Positions 47,901-60,760 of a stretch of DNA of 64,000 nt are shown piece after piece. The position numbers and the translations under genes are program-made. The notes beneath the pieces are model-generated. The model saw only the letters and a list, made by a program, of their open reading frames with translations. It made no database searches and had not been told where the DNA came from. How positions within the stretch are numbered: the stretch's first letter is position 1; each line of letters starts with the position of its first letter. The stretch spans positions 11,789,503 to 11,853,502 of the forward strand of contig NC_045143.1 of assembly GCF_008831285.2 (NCBI RefSeq), written 5' to 3'. This DNA is from Nymphaea colorata (Eukaryota; Streptophyta; Magnoliopsida; Nymphaeales; Nymphaeaceae).

Positions 47901-48797
47901 CTGACAGGATATATCTTTTACTTTTTCAGTTTCTATGCATCAGAAGTTCTTCTTGCACTTGAATATTTACACATGATGGGAGTTGTATATCGCGATCTAA
48001 AACCGGAAAATGTTTTGGTGAGAGAGGATGGCCATATCATGCTTTCTGACTTTGACTTGTCATTGAAGTGCTATGTAAGTCCCACTCTTGTGAAGTCATC
48101 TATAGGTCCTGAATCCTCCAGAAAGATCTCTACATACTTCATAGAACCATCCTGCACGGTCACTGCATGTGTGCAGCCAGCATGCCTTCAACCATCTTGC
48201 TTTGCACCTCATTTGTTCTCTTCCAAAAAGAGCAGAAAGTCTAAACATGAAGGTACGTGCCTGAGTCAGGCAACTGGCCTCCCTGAGCTTATTGCAGAGC
48301 CAACAAGTGCACGATCAATGTCATTTGTTGGAACTCATGAATACCTTGCACCGGAAATCATCAAGGGTGAAGGCCATGGCAGTGCTGTAGACTGGTGGAC
48401 CTTTGGCATATTCTTATATGAACTTTTACATGGGAAGACCCCTTTCAAGGGACTAGGCAACCGTGCCACTCTATTCAATGTAGTCGGCCAACCACTTAAA
48501 TTTCCAGATGCTCCTCCTGTCAGCTTTGCTGCTAAAGATTTGATAAGAGGTTTGCTTGTAAAAGATCCCCAGCACCGTTTAGCATACAAGAGAGGGGCAA
48601 CAGAGATCAAACAGCATCCGTTCTTTGAAAGTGTGAACTGGGCTCTTGTTCGTAGCACATCTCCTCCAGAGGTTCCTATGCCTGTGGACCTAAGTTTCGT
48701 CACCAATGCAAGTGTCCCACCAAAAGCCATCGTGGAAAAAGAGTTTACTGATTCAGAAAAGTCATCAGGCTCTTACCTTGATTTTGAGTTTTTCTAG
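44913..48797 (+). CDS. D6PK-like AGC-VIII protein kinase (2 exons)
   Basis: Plant-specific AGC-VIII serine/threonine kinase. The D6PK group phosphorylates PIN auxin efflux carriers at the plasma membrane; that role is inferred from the family. Exon 1 is 44913-45748 and exon 2 is 47930-48797; the phase-2 junction splits R279, total 1704 nt, 567 aa. A Ser-rich N-terminal region (1-170) precedes the kinase. Gly loop: LGCGDIGSV (182-190). ATP lysine: K205 in FAMKV. Catalytic loop: YRDLKPEN (D301). The magnesium motif is DFD (319-321), diagnostic for AGC-VIII. The T-loop insertion holds a Cys-rich stretch ([17 protein letters not shown]), then [12 protein letters not shown]. The C terminus ends DFEFF, a PDK1-docking motif. 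The single 2.2-kb intron before the catalytic loop suits the D6PK group. The probable 5' UTR is 44641-44912. Confidence 0.95.
45749..47929 (+). other. intron of the kinase gene (2181 bp)
   Basis: Donor gtgagt, acceptor ctttttcag. No nested gene or transposon end was recognised; short open frames within it look random. Confidence 0.9.
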
Positions 48798-50925
48798 TCC
48801 AGTTTTGCCTCTATAAAGGATCTAAAAATATCATTGAGTTTATCTGGGTTCATACGAATGGATTATCCACTTACTGAAATTTTCATTGAAGTCTCCTACT
48901 GTAAATTTATTGGTTGCATCAATGCAACCATTTTGTTGCCCTGCTAGCTTTCTTGTAAATTTGAAAGTCTAGTTCTTTTAAAGCACCTTGGCTTAAAGTC
49001 TTTTCTTTCTAGTTGTTTCTACCGTCTAAAAATATTGTATTGTTCTATATGTAGCATTAGCTGACTTTTGTAAGGGCAACTTGTAGAGCATCCTGTTGCC
49101 ATTTTGCATCTCTTACCAAAACGTCACACTACCTTGTGGTTAGGGGAGATCTCAAGCGTTTTACTTGTTATCTGTGAGAGGCCCGACGGTCTACAGCCAA
49201 TCATGGGTTTTCTCTTTAGTTTTAGCACCCTGAAAAGAAAACATTCCGCTGCAATTTATTTTGCTATCACTTTCTCTATATCACCCGCTTAGAAGTGGGA
49301 AAGGATATGGTGTTTTTTTATATTTTAGATTAAAAGGAGGAAGACCATCAACGGTTTGGACATTTGTAACAAGTTGAGTTATGTCATATTCCTGTATCCC
49401 TAATACAGTGTCGGCAGTATATAACATTCAGAACTGGCGTCTGCAATTGTTCATATTTTTTTTTCTTATGTGGCAAACATGATCTGTTTGCTCAATCTTT
49501 TTCCAGATCTTTATGTCCTTCCAGCAATCTGTCTCATTTATTTAGCTTTCTTGTTAGTTCCCTACTACAAAAGGAATCAAACAGCTGTCCTGATCTTTTA
49601 CAAAAACACATTCAGATGGGTAGTCACGTCTCATTCTTTTTATTTCTTATGACCGAAAAATCACTATCTGTGTGGGAGAAGTACTCGCTCTTTGTTATGC
49701 CTGTATTCACCTCCCAATAGTGTAAATACTCCGACATTATAAAGTAAGTCTGCAATTGTATAATTTCATTAAAAAAATGTTGTACATAAACGCATGATGG
49801 AACCTCTAACAGTAGGGATTTTACATGCTCACATAGTACTTTTAGAACAGCAGTCTCTCCAAAGATTGTCTTCCATTAGAGCAATGTGCGGTATGCAAAT
49901 GAAAGAATGTAGCAACTGCACGTTGATATCAATGGCTGACTATCCCATGTTTGCTTTAGCTAACCAAATGAAGGAAGACAATTTTCAAATCCGTGGAACA
50001 TAAACTATTTATCTTCTAGGCATCTAGTATTTTAGTTTTAGATATGGAGACATCCCCTCAAACCAGCTTGTGGATGTCACAATACCTAATTCACCAAGTA
50101 AATCTAAAAAAACCTTCTGAACATAGAGTTTTTGAATAATTTGACAACTTTATGCTTAGATAGGATAAATGTGCTATAGATTATAGTCCAGTCTAATTCT
50201 TCCTTGTAGCAAGGGAAATATCCATGCTTTTTTTGCTCATGTTGAATATCGACCATAACGAAAGAAGCTACCATATCTCATTAAAGTTGGGGTAACTTGT
50301 TATTGGTTTCATATCCTCAGTCTCCATGTTCTTAATAATGTCATGATTGCTTTTGGTACTTAGAAAAACGAAGGTTGAAACCCTTGCACAGTGAATACAG
50401 TCATGAGCTCAAGTTAAGTTAAGTTCAAATAAAAGTTCAATGTACTCGTATGTCTACTAGGAACGGGCTGCCATTTTACATTGGTCAAAGCTTATGGTCG
50501 CAATATGCAATATGCATTGCAGCTTCATTGGGGAGACGAACTTGCAAATCAAAATGCAAGCGCCAAAGCCACATCACTTTAAATGGTGTAGCTTTTTCAA
50601 AAGATATATATATATATATATATATATATTTAAAGATATGTTTTAGTGCAAAATAATGTATAAATATAACATTAAATAATAAAAACTAGCCCACGTTAAT
50701 GGCAATACCTGGCCCAACTACCGGAACGTGATTAAGGCATTAACACAAAGTTCAAAGGAATCCTCACTTTACCAATATTTCAAGAAGAATCAAAATTGCA
50801 TTACACAAAATGCAGTACAATCAACTAAAATAGAACATCAGAAGTGAAAATATTCCTAAAGTAATTCTCGAGATATTCTCCAATATTCCAACAAACTCTG
50901 GGAAATTTTGTGATGTATCTTGCCT
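48798..50925. other. kinase 3' flank, no further gene recognised
   Basis: Probable 3' UTR to about 49080. The rest has no recognised family. An (AT)n tract lies at 50604-50629. Confidence 0.5.
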
Positions 50926-52126
50926 ATGAATCTATCCTGCTTGTCCTCCTCCATATACGCTGTAGGGGAACCTATAGAAAGAAATTAGTTACTGATCTAA
51001 CAAATAGAGAAAATAATTTATACAAGACAAATAATAATAAATCAGAATATGAACTGGAGCTAACAAGTAAAGTAAGGAAATAAAATAACTAGCAAAAGAA
51101 GACTGAACTATCTAAAACTGACTCGACTGAAAAATCTAAGCAGTAAGTGCCTACTCAAGGCAATTTCTGAATTCTTTATAAAAAGAAAGAGTAATCGGGT
51201 TTATTGGAATGAAATTTGCTACGAATAGAGGCATGAAAAACTCAAAAAACAGTCCCAAGTTACAAAAGTGAAAAACGATACAGAAATCCAAATATCTAAG
51301 CATGTGAAAATACAAAACTACCTTTTGGACTGTTAAGTTGAAAACCAGGAAAATGAAGAAACCAGGTTTCATAATCAGGGTAAAAGCCTAACTAAATGAA
51401 CTCCTAGTGGCAGGAAAATTTAAATGATAGCAGCCAGCACAGCAAAGAAGTTACAAGAAAAGTTTAATGTGAAAACTCAACAAAAACCCATTATAACATA
51501 ATGACCCAAGATTGCTAAAAAGTTATGCTAAAGTTCTGGTTCTTAACTTAAGCATACTTTTAATCAAGCCAAATACTCACTAATACTAACCTAGCAAGGT
51601 TCAACACACTACAACTAATTCAAACATAAGGAACACTAGTTCTAAACAATTTAAAGCAGAGCATATTACAAGAAAAAAAACTACCACTAAATGACATAGG
51701 CAACTAATAGGCATTCATCTAATTTGAACTATGCTAAAATAACTAATCCATGGCTGCAATTGAATGAATAAACATGAGCTAAGACAACAATAAAACATGA
51801 AACACCATAGAAGCAGCATAAATTGCTCAAACCATATATGAAAGCAAGATTAGGTAAAGTGAACTAAATAAAATGAACTACTCCTATCAATGTGAACATA
51901 AAACATAAGTGAAAACTACTCTAAAATCAATTGTATTCCAACCCATAAAGCAATAATATTCCGATCCATGTCTAATATTAACGTTAACTAACTAAGACCT
52001 AAGTTAGTTGCTGGGAAAAAAAGGATAGAAAATAAAGGTAAGTCAAGTGTAAGATGAAACAAAATTAAAACCACAATTAACTTACTTAAAACAGACTATC
52101 TGAGATACGGGAAGGGATAAACCTAA
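50926..52126. other. A-rich DNA; possible minus-strand terminal exon at 50932-50971
   Basis: On the minus strand a good acceptor (ttctttctatag) precedes a short exon-like frame FPYSVYGGGQAG and a stop at 50934-50932. I see no partner exon up to 52.1 kb, so this is only a hint. Confidence 0.2.
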
Positions 52127-52446
52127 TGTTGGGCATACTTGAGGCACTTTCTAAAACAGGGACAATCTCTTCTTATGTGTTTTCATTTGTTATTTTGACT
52201 ATGGACCTTTTATCATTATTGTTCTTTTGGAATTTAATCTTGGATCCAATATCTGAAATAATTATAAGACTCTATTTAAAGCAGATCAATGATAGTTTGA
52301 ATTGAGATTGTTTGAATATCTTAAACCCTAACTTTCTTTGTTGATTTTCATTCTTCATTTATTTTTTTATCATTCAATTTTCTTTCAATGTCATTTGGCT
52401 CATCCTTTCATGGGGATTAGAGCAATAACATGTAATTACTACATCA
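52127..52446 (+). mobile_element. candidate 5' LTR of a Ty1/copia element
   Basis: Begins TGTTGGGC and ends near TACATCA; a TGGTATGAGAGCCTAAG primer-binding site follows at 52450 (11 of 12 match to the tRNA-Met complement, plus the usual CCTAAG tail). TG...CA ends and the PBS spacing suit a copia LTR. I could not find the matching 3' LTR. Confidence 0.5.
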
Positions 52447-52449
52447 TAC

Positions 52450-55400
52450 TGGTATGAGAGCCTAAGTTTGTTACTGATTTTGTTATGGCTGAAGATTTGA
52501 CAAGTGATTTAATTGTGGGAAAAACAGAAGAAAAAGAAAACAAAAATTATGAGAAGAAACATGAAGATATTGTGCTTCACTTAATCGAGTAGACACATAC
52601 TTACATAATAGACAAGCACTAAGAAAAGAAAAGATGCAAGCAAGATAAGCCCAACTGGAGGAGATGAGTAAAAAAAACCAAGTACATATGACTTGAAACC
52701 TACTACTATGGCAAAATGATTGGACAAATACAGTTACAAAATTGATAAATCTTAGCAGAGTTGGGCTGATAAAGAAACAAAATAAATAGGTTCAATTGGC
52801 TCCAACAACCTAGATTTAGTCAATGAGAAAAGCATCATAGTCACCTAGGTTCAATTTTCAAGTTAGGTATGACTCTCTTATGATTGCTATTCTTCAATGA
52901 AAATCAAAAGTCACAAGTCGGAACGGTTTGGTAACTAGTGGGTGGAATCATCTGGTAACTTAACAACTTGATTTTACATCTCCTGCATCCAAGAGAATTG
53001 TGAAGTTGGCAACCATTGTCCAAACAATGTTGTTTGTCCCCATTGCCAGGGTTCTCTTCGTAAGGCCCATGCCCTACTAAATAGCAGCCCCTTGATAGTG
53101 ATCTCTTACAAGCTTTGAGGACACCTGCTTCATGAGCTAGGCCCCAAGTTGGTTCAATTGAGGGATGTAGTCCAACAACATGGGTCAATCGAGTCCTTAT
53201 TGAGACATGGATCATGCCCATTTTCTACATTACAATCATAGTCCTGATTCAAGAGCTTACGAACTAGCTTTTAGGTTTGTCATGTCGGGTCTAAATCCAA
53301 GTCTTCTTACTTTAGCCAACCTAGGTAGATTTGATTTGGGTTTACTCCTGAATCAAATCCAAAACAGATTGTTTAGTCCAAATACGTTATCCGTGGATCA
53401 TCCATTCCAAATTTAGATCTAAAAGATACCCTTGCTTGAATTGGACCGAGTCAAAAGCAAACCCTTTCACATACAAATTGTGCGTTTAAATCCCAATTTA
53501 AATCCAATACTTAAGAAACAATGTCATCCAAATCCAATAAGTCCAAACAAAAACCCCAATTCCCTATAGTTCACTAGCCCATACCAAACCCAAATACTCA
53601 TCCACACTCTTAGCCTACCCAAAACCAAAATTTTAATACAAATTTAAGTCCATATCCAACATTCATACTTGCCCAAACCACTAAACCAACCTTAACATAT
53701 ACCCACATACTGACCCATACCCTAACCAAACCCTGACACAGAACCCATTTCCTGTTCTCTATCTTTTACTTTCGCTTCTAACAACATCCGTTACTCACAA
53801 ACCTCTCATATGTCTTCCTTTTTCCATGGGACTAACAAAAGCTAACCATAAGAAACTGGATACAATATGGATGGGCACCCCAAGAGTCATATACGATAAG
53901 ATGTTTTTCATCGTGTTCAAGAATTAAAATCACGAGCTTTTGTAAATAAGCACCCCATAGAACCATTAGATAGAGGCAACAATTATAGTGGGGGCATAAG
54001 AGAGGCCATTGAAATATGACCTTAACTTGGACTTGTTGGAGCTCATAGGCAAATTCGATGTAGAAAGTTTTTTTGACTTGACATGTGCCATGCAATTTGT
54101 ATTCAACCACTATGCCGTCCCATAGCATAGGCAAGTTCCTTGATTTTCATAAAGCTATGGGGATTCATTTAGATAAGATATGGTTGGACAAAGTTAGATG
54201 TCTAAGGAGAGGGAGGCCTAGGATATTGTTCACACACGGGCAAAGGGGCAACAGTGGATATAGACAAAGTTTGTCCTTTTGGATTTCGTTGAGTGAGCAC
54301 ACCAGGAATCTCTCAAGCTAATATGAAGTATAATATACATGGACAACTACTGCTTGTTGAACTTATAAAGACCAAGTACTAGCATGTCAAAAAGAGTATT
54401 TTTGGTTTTCGTTCATTTGTTTTTTATGCTTTTAATTACATTACAGTAGGGACAATAGATAAGGCTAACGGTTATGCAATAAAAGTAGAGTGATTTCTTG
54501 AAGGCAAACATGAATATTGTATGACAAGTTTAAGATTCTAATAGTCTTAAGTTGCGCTTGTCAAGCAATGAAGCAAGTTCCTCGAATTTGGACTACTCTA
54601 ACTTGGAGTCCAAGTCCATGCCTCCATCCAATAGTGATGAAAAAGTATCATGATTTTAATACGTACTCGAAGTCTTGTATTGTCAATATTTCTATCCACT
54701 TTAGGTGTCAAAAGTTCAATTATTTTAGTTAAAGTGTGTTAACGTGGTTAAGAAATCTGTCAATATATACTCCAATGAAGAGACCCTAATTCTGAAGAAA
54801 AAGACAATCAAAGTAAGTCAAAGGTTGATTCAAATAATAGTGTGAAGATTATCATGCATAGATGGGACAATATACTCAATTTACTGTCCATACATCATAG
54901 TGTTAGGCCAAAGTGTCACTAAAGGGGCACATTTGTAATATCATTGTATATAGTTGATCATATAAGAATGTGGTTTCCCAAGATTGAGAAGCTAGTCCAT
55001 CTCTATAAGATATCATAGTTTAAGACAGAAGATAAAATTTTTATCAACCATATGTGATTAGTGACAATCTCTATGGCAGTCTTTACTATGATGAGATATA
55101 TTGTAATATGGTCCTTATTACTACTTGTCATATTCTATTGGGGCAACCCTAGTAGTATACGTTTGCATCCCTAAAAATATTTTGGTTTTTCGAGTGCTCC
55201 AAAAAAATAAGGTTTTATGAGAGAGAAAGGGACTCGCCTATCGGTAAGAGAATTGACCGTTCTAGACGCCTTTACTAGGGGTAACCAATTCAAAGGCTAT
55301 GTTTATTTTTGATGCGTTTTGTTTTGGCTAAAACGTCTTTTATTCTAAATGCAGTATGATGTTTGAAAAAAATATTGAAGATTTGATGTTTCAAATTTTT

Positions 55401-57690
55401 GAGAATGTTTTGAACAATCATTTGAGAGTGCAAAACATTTTGATTTGAAAAATTTTGAATTGAGAAATCTTTACAAATATTATTGTCTTCTTAGGTTATA
55501 GTGAATCATACAAATGCTATAAATGCTTCCATATGCCCTTGGGATGCATTCATATATGTCATCATTTGGTTTATTATGAGTATGATTTTCCTTTTAAAGC
55601 TTCAAAAACATTGTTGCTGCTCCAACTCTAAATTGTGACTCTTTCTAATTGGTTGAACCCAACACATCATGAACAACGCATGCCTACCATTAATAGTTTT
55701 GTTGACCCACACATGCTCACTTCACATGACAATACTCTTGATGACCATGCCACCACGGAGAATCACATGGAACAGGAACAATCATTGCATGAACAACATG
55801 AAACATCATTAAATGAGCAAGCAAAATTGGAAAACTCTATCCAAGGAAATGGAAAATGTGATACCAACTTGCGTCCAATGGTAACACAATTGAAGGCAGG
55901 GATTGTCAAACTCAATCCTTGATATTTTTTGGCAAAGGTTGAAGTACCTCATGAACCAGAGTCGTATAAGCAGACTCTAAATCATCTTGGATGGTACAGC
56001 GCCATGAGAGAAGAAATCGATACTCTACATCAAACATAAACATGGACTTTGGTACCAAAGGAAGCGAACATGAACATAATTTTGTTTAAATGAGTTTTTA
56101 AGACCAAACTCAAGGCTTATGGAAGTTTGGATTGTCTTAAGGCATGCCTTGTGGCCCTGGGGTTCACTCAAGTTCCAGGCATCGACTTTCTCACCAGTCA
56201 TCAAACCGGTCTCACCAGTCATCAAACCGGCTATGATTTGGGTTGTACTTGGTGTCATTCTTAATCAGAAATGGGCCATCGAGAGCTTGATATAAAGAAT
56301 GGCTTCTTATATGGCAAGGTTGAGGAGCCTATGTACATGGAGCAACCGCCTTGATTTTATGATTCCAACAAACCACATCATGTTTGTAAAATGTGCTTTA
56401 TATGGCCTTCAACAATCTTGGTTCAATCAATTCACTTTCTACCTTTTAAGTAAGTGATTCTTTTGCAGCATGGCTAATTCATCTCTTTTCATATGTCATC
56501 ACCATCAAGGAACAATATTTATACTCTTATAAGTTGATGATATTGTTATTACAGGGAGAAATGAGTCATAATTGTTTTTCAAAGTCATTCATCAACTTAG
56601 TTCAGAATTTCAAATGAAGGACTTGGGTAAACTTTACCATTTTTCTTGGGATCCAGGTTTCAGACATTTATGGTGGCATACTTTTTGACCAAACTAGTTC
56701 TGCACAAAAAGTCTTGGACAAGGCAGAAATGGCAGATTGCAGACCTCTTACGACGCCCATGGCTGGACGATTGAAGCCACCAACTTCATCCTCTCCCTTT
56801 CCGAATGTTAAGTTTTTCCAAAGCATCATTGGTAGCCTTCAGTAACATTTACAAGTCCTGATTTATCATTCAATTACTTTTGCCAATACATGCATGTAAG
56901 CCTGGGCATTGGGTTGGGTACTCGACAGTACATGGCCCGGGGCCACCTTGATAAGTTGTAGCAGCCCGAGTGAGGCTGACTCAACCGGATTAAACCTGAT
57001 AATTTCTATTTAATACTATTTTATTAGTTTTGTATATAATTATACATATTTTATTATGATTACATTTATATTTTATAATATTTCTAATGTTAATCGAGCT
57101 GAGCTGGGCACGGCCGGGCTCAGGCTCGGGCTAGGGTTGTCGAGTTAGGCCTGGGCCACAGTTATAGGTTACGGCTGGGCCTGAGCCCCATTCCTTAAAG
57201 GGCCAGGCCAGTCCGGTGCCCAGGCTAACATGCATGCACTATCGAAAAACCATTTCCAACTGGTTATGAGAATACTGCGATACATCAAGGGTAACTTGCA
57301 CTATGGATTCCAGATACTTCAATATGGTCTATTAAATTTATACTCCTTCTTTGGTGCCGATTGGGCTGGTTGCTCAATGAGTCAACAGGTCTACCACTGG
57401 TTTTTGCATTTATCTTGGAGTTAATTATGTTTTTTTGGAGTACCAAACGATAGCCTACTGTTGCTCGATCTAGTTCAAAAGTAGAATATGGATCCTGAAA
57501 ATTTGTCGGCTTTGCACATGACCGTGAATCCTATATTTCTTGGTTGACCGAAAATATGGAGATTGATTACCACTTCGTTCGAGAGAAAGTTGCCCAAGGA
57601 CAGATTATTACTTGGTTCAAATTGTCATCATCTTACGTAGCTGATATTCTCACAGAGCCCCTGACAAAGACAAGATGCCACCACCATGCC
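52450..57690 (+). pseudogene. degenerate Ty1/copia retrotransposon interior
   Basis: After the PBS comes an ATG-led charged stretch at 52486 (MAEDLTSDLIVGKTEEKE), a possible gag remnant. Between about 52.6 and 55.6 kb I recognise nothing. From 55.6 kb the copia pol is readable across frames: WYSAMREEIDTL, TWTLVPKEAN, VFKTKLKAYGSLD, ALGFTQVPGIDF, YMEQPP, then the palm where the Tyr of YVDD is a stop codon (TAA 56530-56532) followed by VDDIVITG. FLGIQVSDIYGG, HFQLVMRILRYIKG, ADWAGC and the RNase H end (EIDYHFVREKVAQGQI, SSYVADILTEPLTK) follow up to about 57680. Many stops; dead. Interrupted by a hAT element at 56897. Confidence 0.8.
56897..57228. mobile_element. 332-bp non-autonomous hAT element inside the copia remnant
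   Basis: The ends are TAAGCCTGGGCA and (complement) TTAGCCTGGGCA, 11 of 12 identical. The direct repeat CATGCATG stands on both sides (56889-56896, 57229-57236). Subterminal words are GGGCTCAGGCTCGGGC, GGGCCTGAGCCCC and GGCCCGGGGCC; the middle is AT-rich. Removing the element and one repeat copy rejoins the copia frame as CQYMHALSKNHFQ, which confirms both borders. Confidence 0.93.
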
Positions 57691-57855
57691 CAGACCTGAT
57701 CAAACTAATCCCACGTTCATCCTTGCATGGGGTTGAGATGGCCTCAAAATGTTGATCCATTTCACTAAAAAAAGTGCCTCGAGACTTGATACCGTAAAAA
57801 AGGCAGGAGAATATCTGATATCTATGCAACTGACAACCATTAGGAGTCCAGGTGT

Positions 57856-58000
57856 CAAAGGGTAGAGCAAGGGGGCTCGGCAGGGGCCTTGGCAAAAAGA
57901 AAATTTTTTAGATGTAAAATTTTGAAAAACTTTAGTTCTGCACCTGTTAAAATTTTTGAAACAATAGTTCGGACCCCAATGAAAATTTTTGGCTCTGCTC
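57856..58000. mobile_element. decayed hAT MITE, relative of 15797-15978
   Basis: Starts CAAAGGGTAGAGCAAGGGGG, has the 'aaaattttgaaaaa' interior and ends TTTTTGGCTCTGCTC. No target duplication remains visible. Confidence 0.45.
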
Positions 58001-58392
58001 ACATGTCCATCCTAGATCAAATTTGATGATGAAAAAGAATAGGAAACCCCACTCATATATTTGAAGGAGACTAATTATAACATGAATTTAGTTATGCTTT
58101 TAGATCATATAAAAAGAAACTCTATTATAGTTCCTCGTCATCATTTATGTGCGCTTGAGCTTTCTCATGCATGGCATTGGGGTCATTCCTTGTTAGAGGA
58201 TCATCGCATGTCATTAAAAAGAAGAAGGTACTCAATAGGCCAAATTAATTTGTATTCCAACTCATTGTGCAACTCCTGTAAGGTTAACTCTGATCCAAAC
58301 AACAATTCCTGTCTAATACATATATCCAGGTTCAAGCCAATTTGAGTATCGGATTAAAAACACGACTTGTACGTCTATGACAGACGGTCATG

Positions 58393-58558
58393 CGTCGGGG
58401 GTGGAGGCAAGTGTGGGCACCGTGTGGGCAATTGCCCATACATGCCATAAAAAAAATACTTGTTTTCATATTGATAATTCAGGATAATTCTTATCCCGAT
58501 GGTGTCCCTTTAAAATTTTATAAATAGTGCCAGAATTTTCTAGCTCCGGCGTTGCCGC
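58393..58558. mobile_element. decayed hAT MITE candidate
   Basis: GGGGGTGGAGGCAAGTGTGG at the left and an inverse-like TCTAGCTCCGGCGTTGCC at the right, with an AT-rich middle; similar plan to the 15.8-kb element but weaker. Confidence 0.35.
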
Positions 58559-59031
58559 ACATATCTCTAGTGCCACTAATTCATAGACTTGGAAGGGCAA
58601 ATATTGGAACAGATCTATTTCACCTACGCCACAAACTCTGCATGTGTTTCGGCCGCTTTCCTCCTCAAAAGCCAAGCATTCCCCAGAAAACAATTAACGT
58701 GACCAACTCATGGCTGCAGATATGAACGTCGGTGCTTGCCGGTCTTCAAAATCCAGATCATATCATGCTGTATACAGCAAATTAACAGTTAACCCTACTG
58801 AATCTCCACCACACATGCATCTTGTTTTCAAAACCGTTCCTAAACTGTCAATCGGTCCTACTACACGAGCCTCCATCAAGTCCAACAACGTGTGGTTGAA
58901 ACCGCCGCTGATGATAGTATACATTATAATGAGGGACGTAATGTGTTGCGTTACGAGAAGAAGAAAACAAGGTGGATTGATCTCCTGGTTCTCACCCCGG
59001 CCATTGCCGTGGACGCCACTTGAATTTCTCC

Positions 59032-59274
59032 ATGAGCGGATTACAGAGGTCGTCTGTGTCATTCAGGAGACAAGGCTCCTCCGGCCGCATATGGGACGAC
59101 CACTTCATCAACTTCGCCAAAGCATCAAACGCCGAGCCCAGCATTTCTACCAAGGACACCGAATTGGCTGCCAACCGGATTGACTCGCCGGCGGCGGCCG
59201 ACAAGCCCATGCCAAGGAAAGGGTGCGGCTTCTCAGCCATCTTTTGTGGTCGTAAACGTTCTCCCCATAAATGA
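59032..59274 (+). CDS. MAPK-kinase-substrate family small protein (80 aa)
   Basis: The N-terminus MSGLQRSSVSFRRQGSSG followed by IWDDHF is the conserved head of the small plant family annotated as 'MAPK kinase substrate protein' (Arabidopsis At1g80180 type). Residues 9-18 (VSFRRQGSSG) are the usual best-conserved core. The rest is variable and basic and ends GCGFSAIFCGRKRSPHK; a GCGFCxxFG-like end is also typical. One exon, length normal for the family. I start at the ATG at 59032; an upstream TTG (59020) in frame is not a plausible start. The biochemical role is poorly known; members are phosphorylated in signalling studies. A longer overlapping frame (58710-59183) in another phase shows no family likeness. 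Confidence 0.82.
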   Translation: MSGLQRSSVSFRRQGSSGRIWDDHFINFAKASNAEPSISTKDTELAANRIDSPAAADKPMPRKGCGFSAIFCGRKRSPHK

Positions 59275-60430
59275 AACTCTTGCCTGGTTGTGAACTGATG
59301 CATGCAAGGTAGGTCTCGAAAATTTGTGTCTGTTTTGTAATAGAAGTAAATGTTGTTACTCTTAGAAACCGAGGGGATGTGATTTTTGATGGCCAATTAC
59401 ATTGTTAGTGGTTTGTCAATGATCCGTCATTTTGGGGATTCATCAGCAGGGAGCCAAAGCTAAGGAGCATTAGTAATAAATTTAATTTCGAGGGTCGCCA
59501 ACATATAAATGAGAAAAAATTACCTTATGATGTTAATATTAAAGAATGTAATTTTTTATGGCTTCCCAATTGCCCACTCGTTGCCTACATCTGCCTCTGC
59601 CCCTGCCTAACAATGATTTACTTCACATTAATACATAGGCATTTGGGTTCTAAAACTTTGTTGATTGGATAATCACCATGACATAGATATGGGAATATTT
59701 TGACAATATCATCATCTTATTATGTCGCCGAAGATAGCGTCATTCATGTAAAATATCCAATATAATGAACAAGCCATCAATAATGTTTCACGATATCGCA
59801 GTACTACCAAACATGCAATATTTATCGTTTTATCATAGTGACAAAGGAAATTTTCAGTTCTTTCATAATTTAATTAAGGAGATCAACTGAAATGACTAAT
59901 TACATTGATCCAATTTTTAACGACTCTTTTGGGGGAATTGTATGGAATGGGTAGCTAGGAAGCTACTAAGGCATACATGTGCATCGATCTTGCTCGATCA
60001 ATATAAGATCAGGAAAATATTTTAATAACAATGGAAGGAAAGAAAAGACTTTATCCTTTTAAGTGCATGCCAATAAGAAGGTCATGAATTTCTCCCTTGC
60101 ATATTTTGAGAAGCAAAAGAATCGGTCTCAAGGCTTGCTAGTTTCAAATGGAAAGGGGAAAAATCTGCCCCATTGAGCTGATTAATGAAGTCTTGGACCT
60201 AATCTTCTCTACAGCTGAATGCTAGCATGGTCGGATTCCCATTTTGGTTTTCAGTGGCCGGCCAGTTCGACTTGTGTCTAATTTAAATCTGCCAAGTCCG
60301 GTATAATGAGTTAGTCCAATCAGATTGTAAACCAGATCCAAATTAATCAAATCCAACAGTATTGAAAATTTTTTATTCTACAAACCTTATATGAATTTTG
60401 ATTACTAGATTGATCAATTAACTATCAAGT
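59275..60430. other. 3' flank and intergenic DNA, no gene recognised
   Basis: Probable 3' UTR to about 59400. The remainder is AT-rich without recognised features. Confidence 0.5.
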
Positions 60431-60534
60431 CCAACGAAATGGATACAGATGTAGGTAGGCTATTCAAAAACTTGTTCGAACCCTCATTTTTCCAAACTGA
60501 TATGTTTTGGGTGAGCGGAAAGAGTATTTCATCC

Positions 60535-60760
60535 TACCACACAATACTTTCACAACTACAACAAAATCAGGAATCATTAGCTCTTCTACAACTACAACAA
60601 AATCAGGGATCATTGGTGATCTTTTAGTGTTTAGCTCTGGTGGTGCTGCAAGGAAGAGCGCAAGTGTTAGTTTTATCACTGGCGCTAAATGGAAGTAGTG
60701 CCGTGAAATACTTTGACGCTGAGTTAACCAGCGCTAGAACTGGTCGTGTAGTGCTAGTGA
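60535..60760. mobile_element. possible CACTA-type terminal region
   Basis: ACAACTACAACAAAATCAGG occurs twice, about 42 bp apart, and resembles the CACTACAAcaaaa ends of plant CACTA elements. It is followed by words such as TGGCGCTAAAT and CCAGCGCTAG, like CACTA subterminal repeats. The exact CACTA terminus, the partner end and a 3-bp duplication are not seen. Confidence 0.3.

Noticed and set aside
58710-59183. 157-codon open frame overlapping the MAPK-substrate gene
   Set aside because: Wrong phase relative to the recognised family; no domain; overlap suggests a chance frame.
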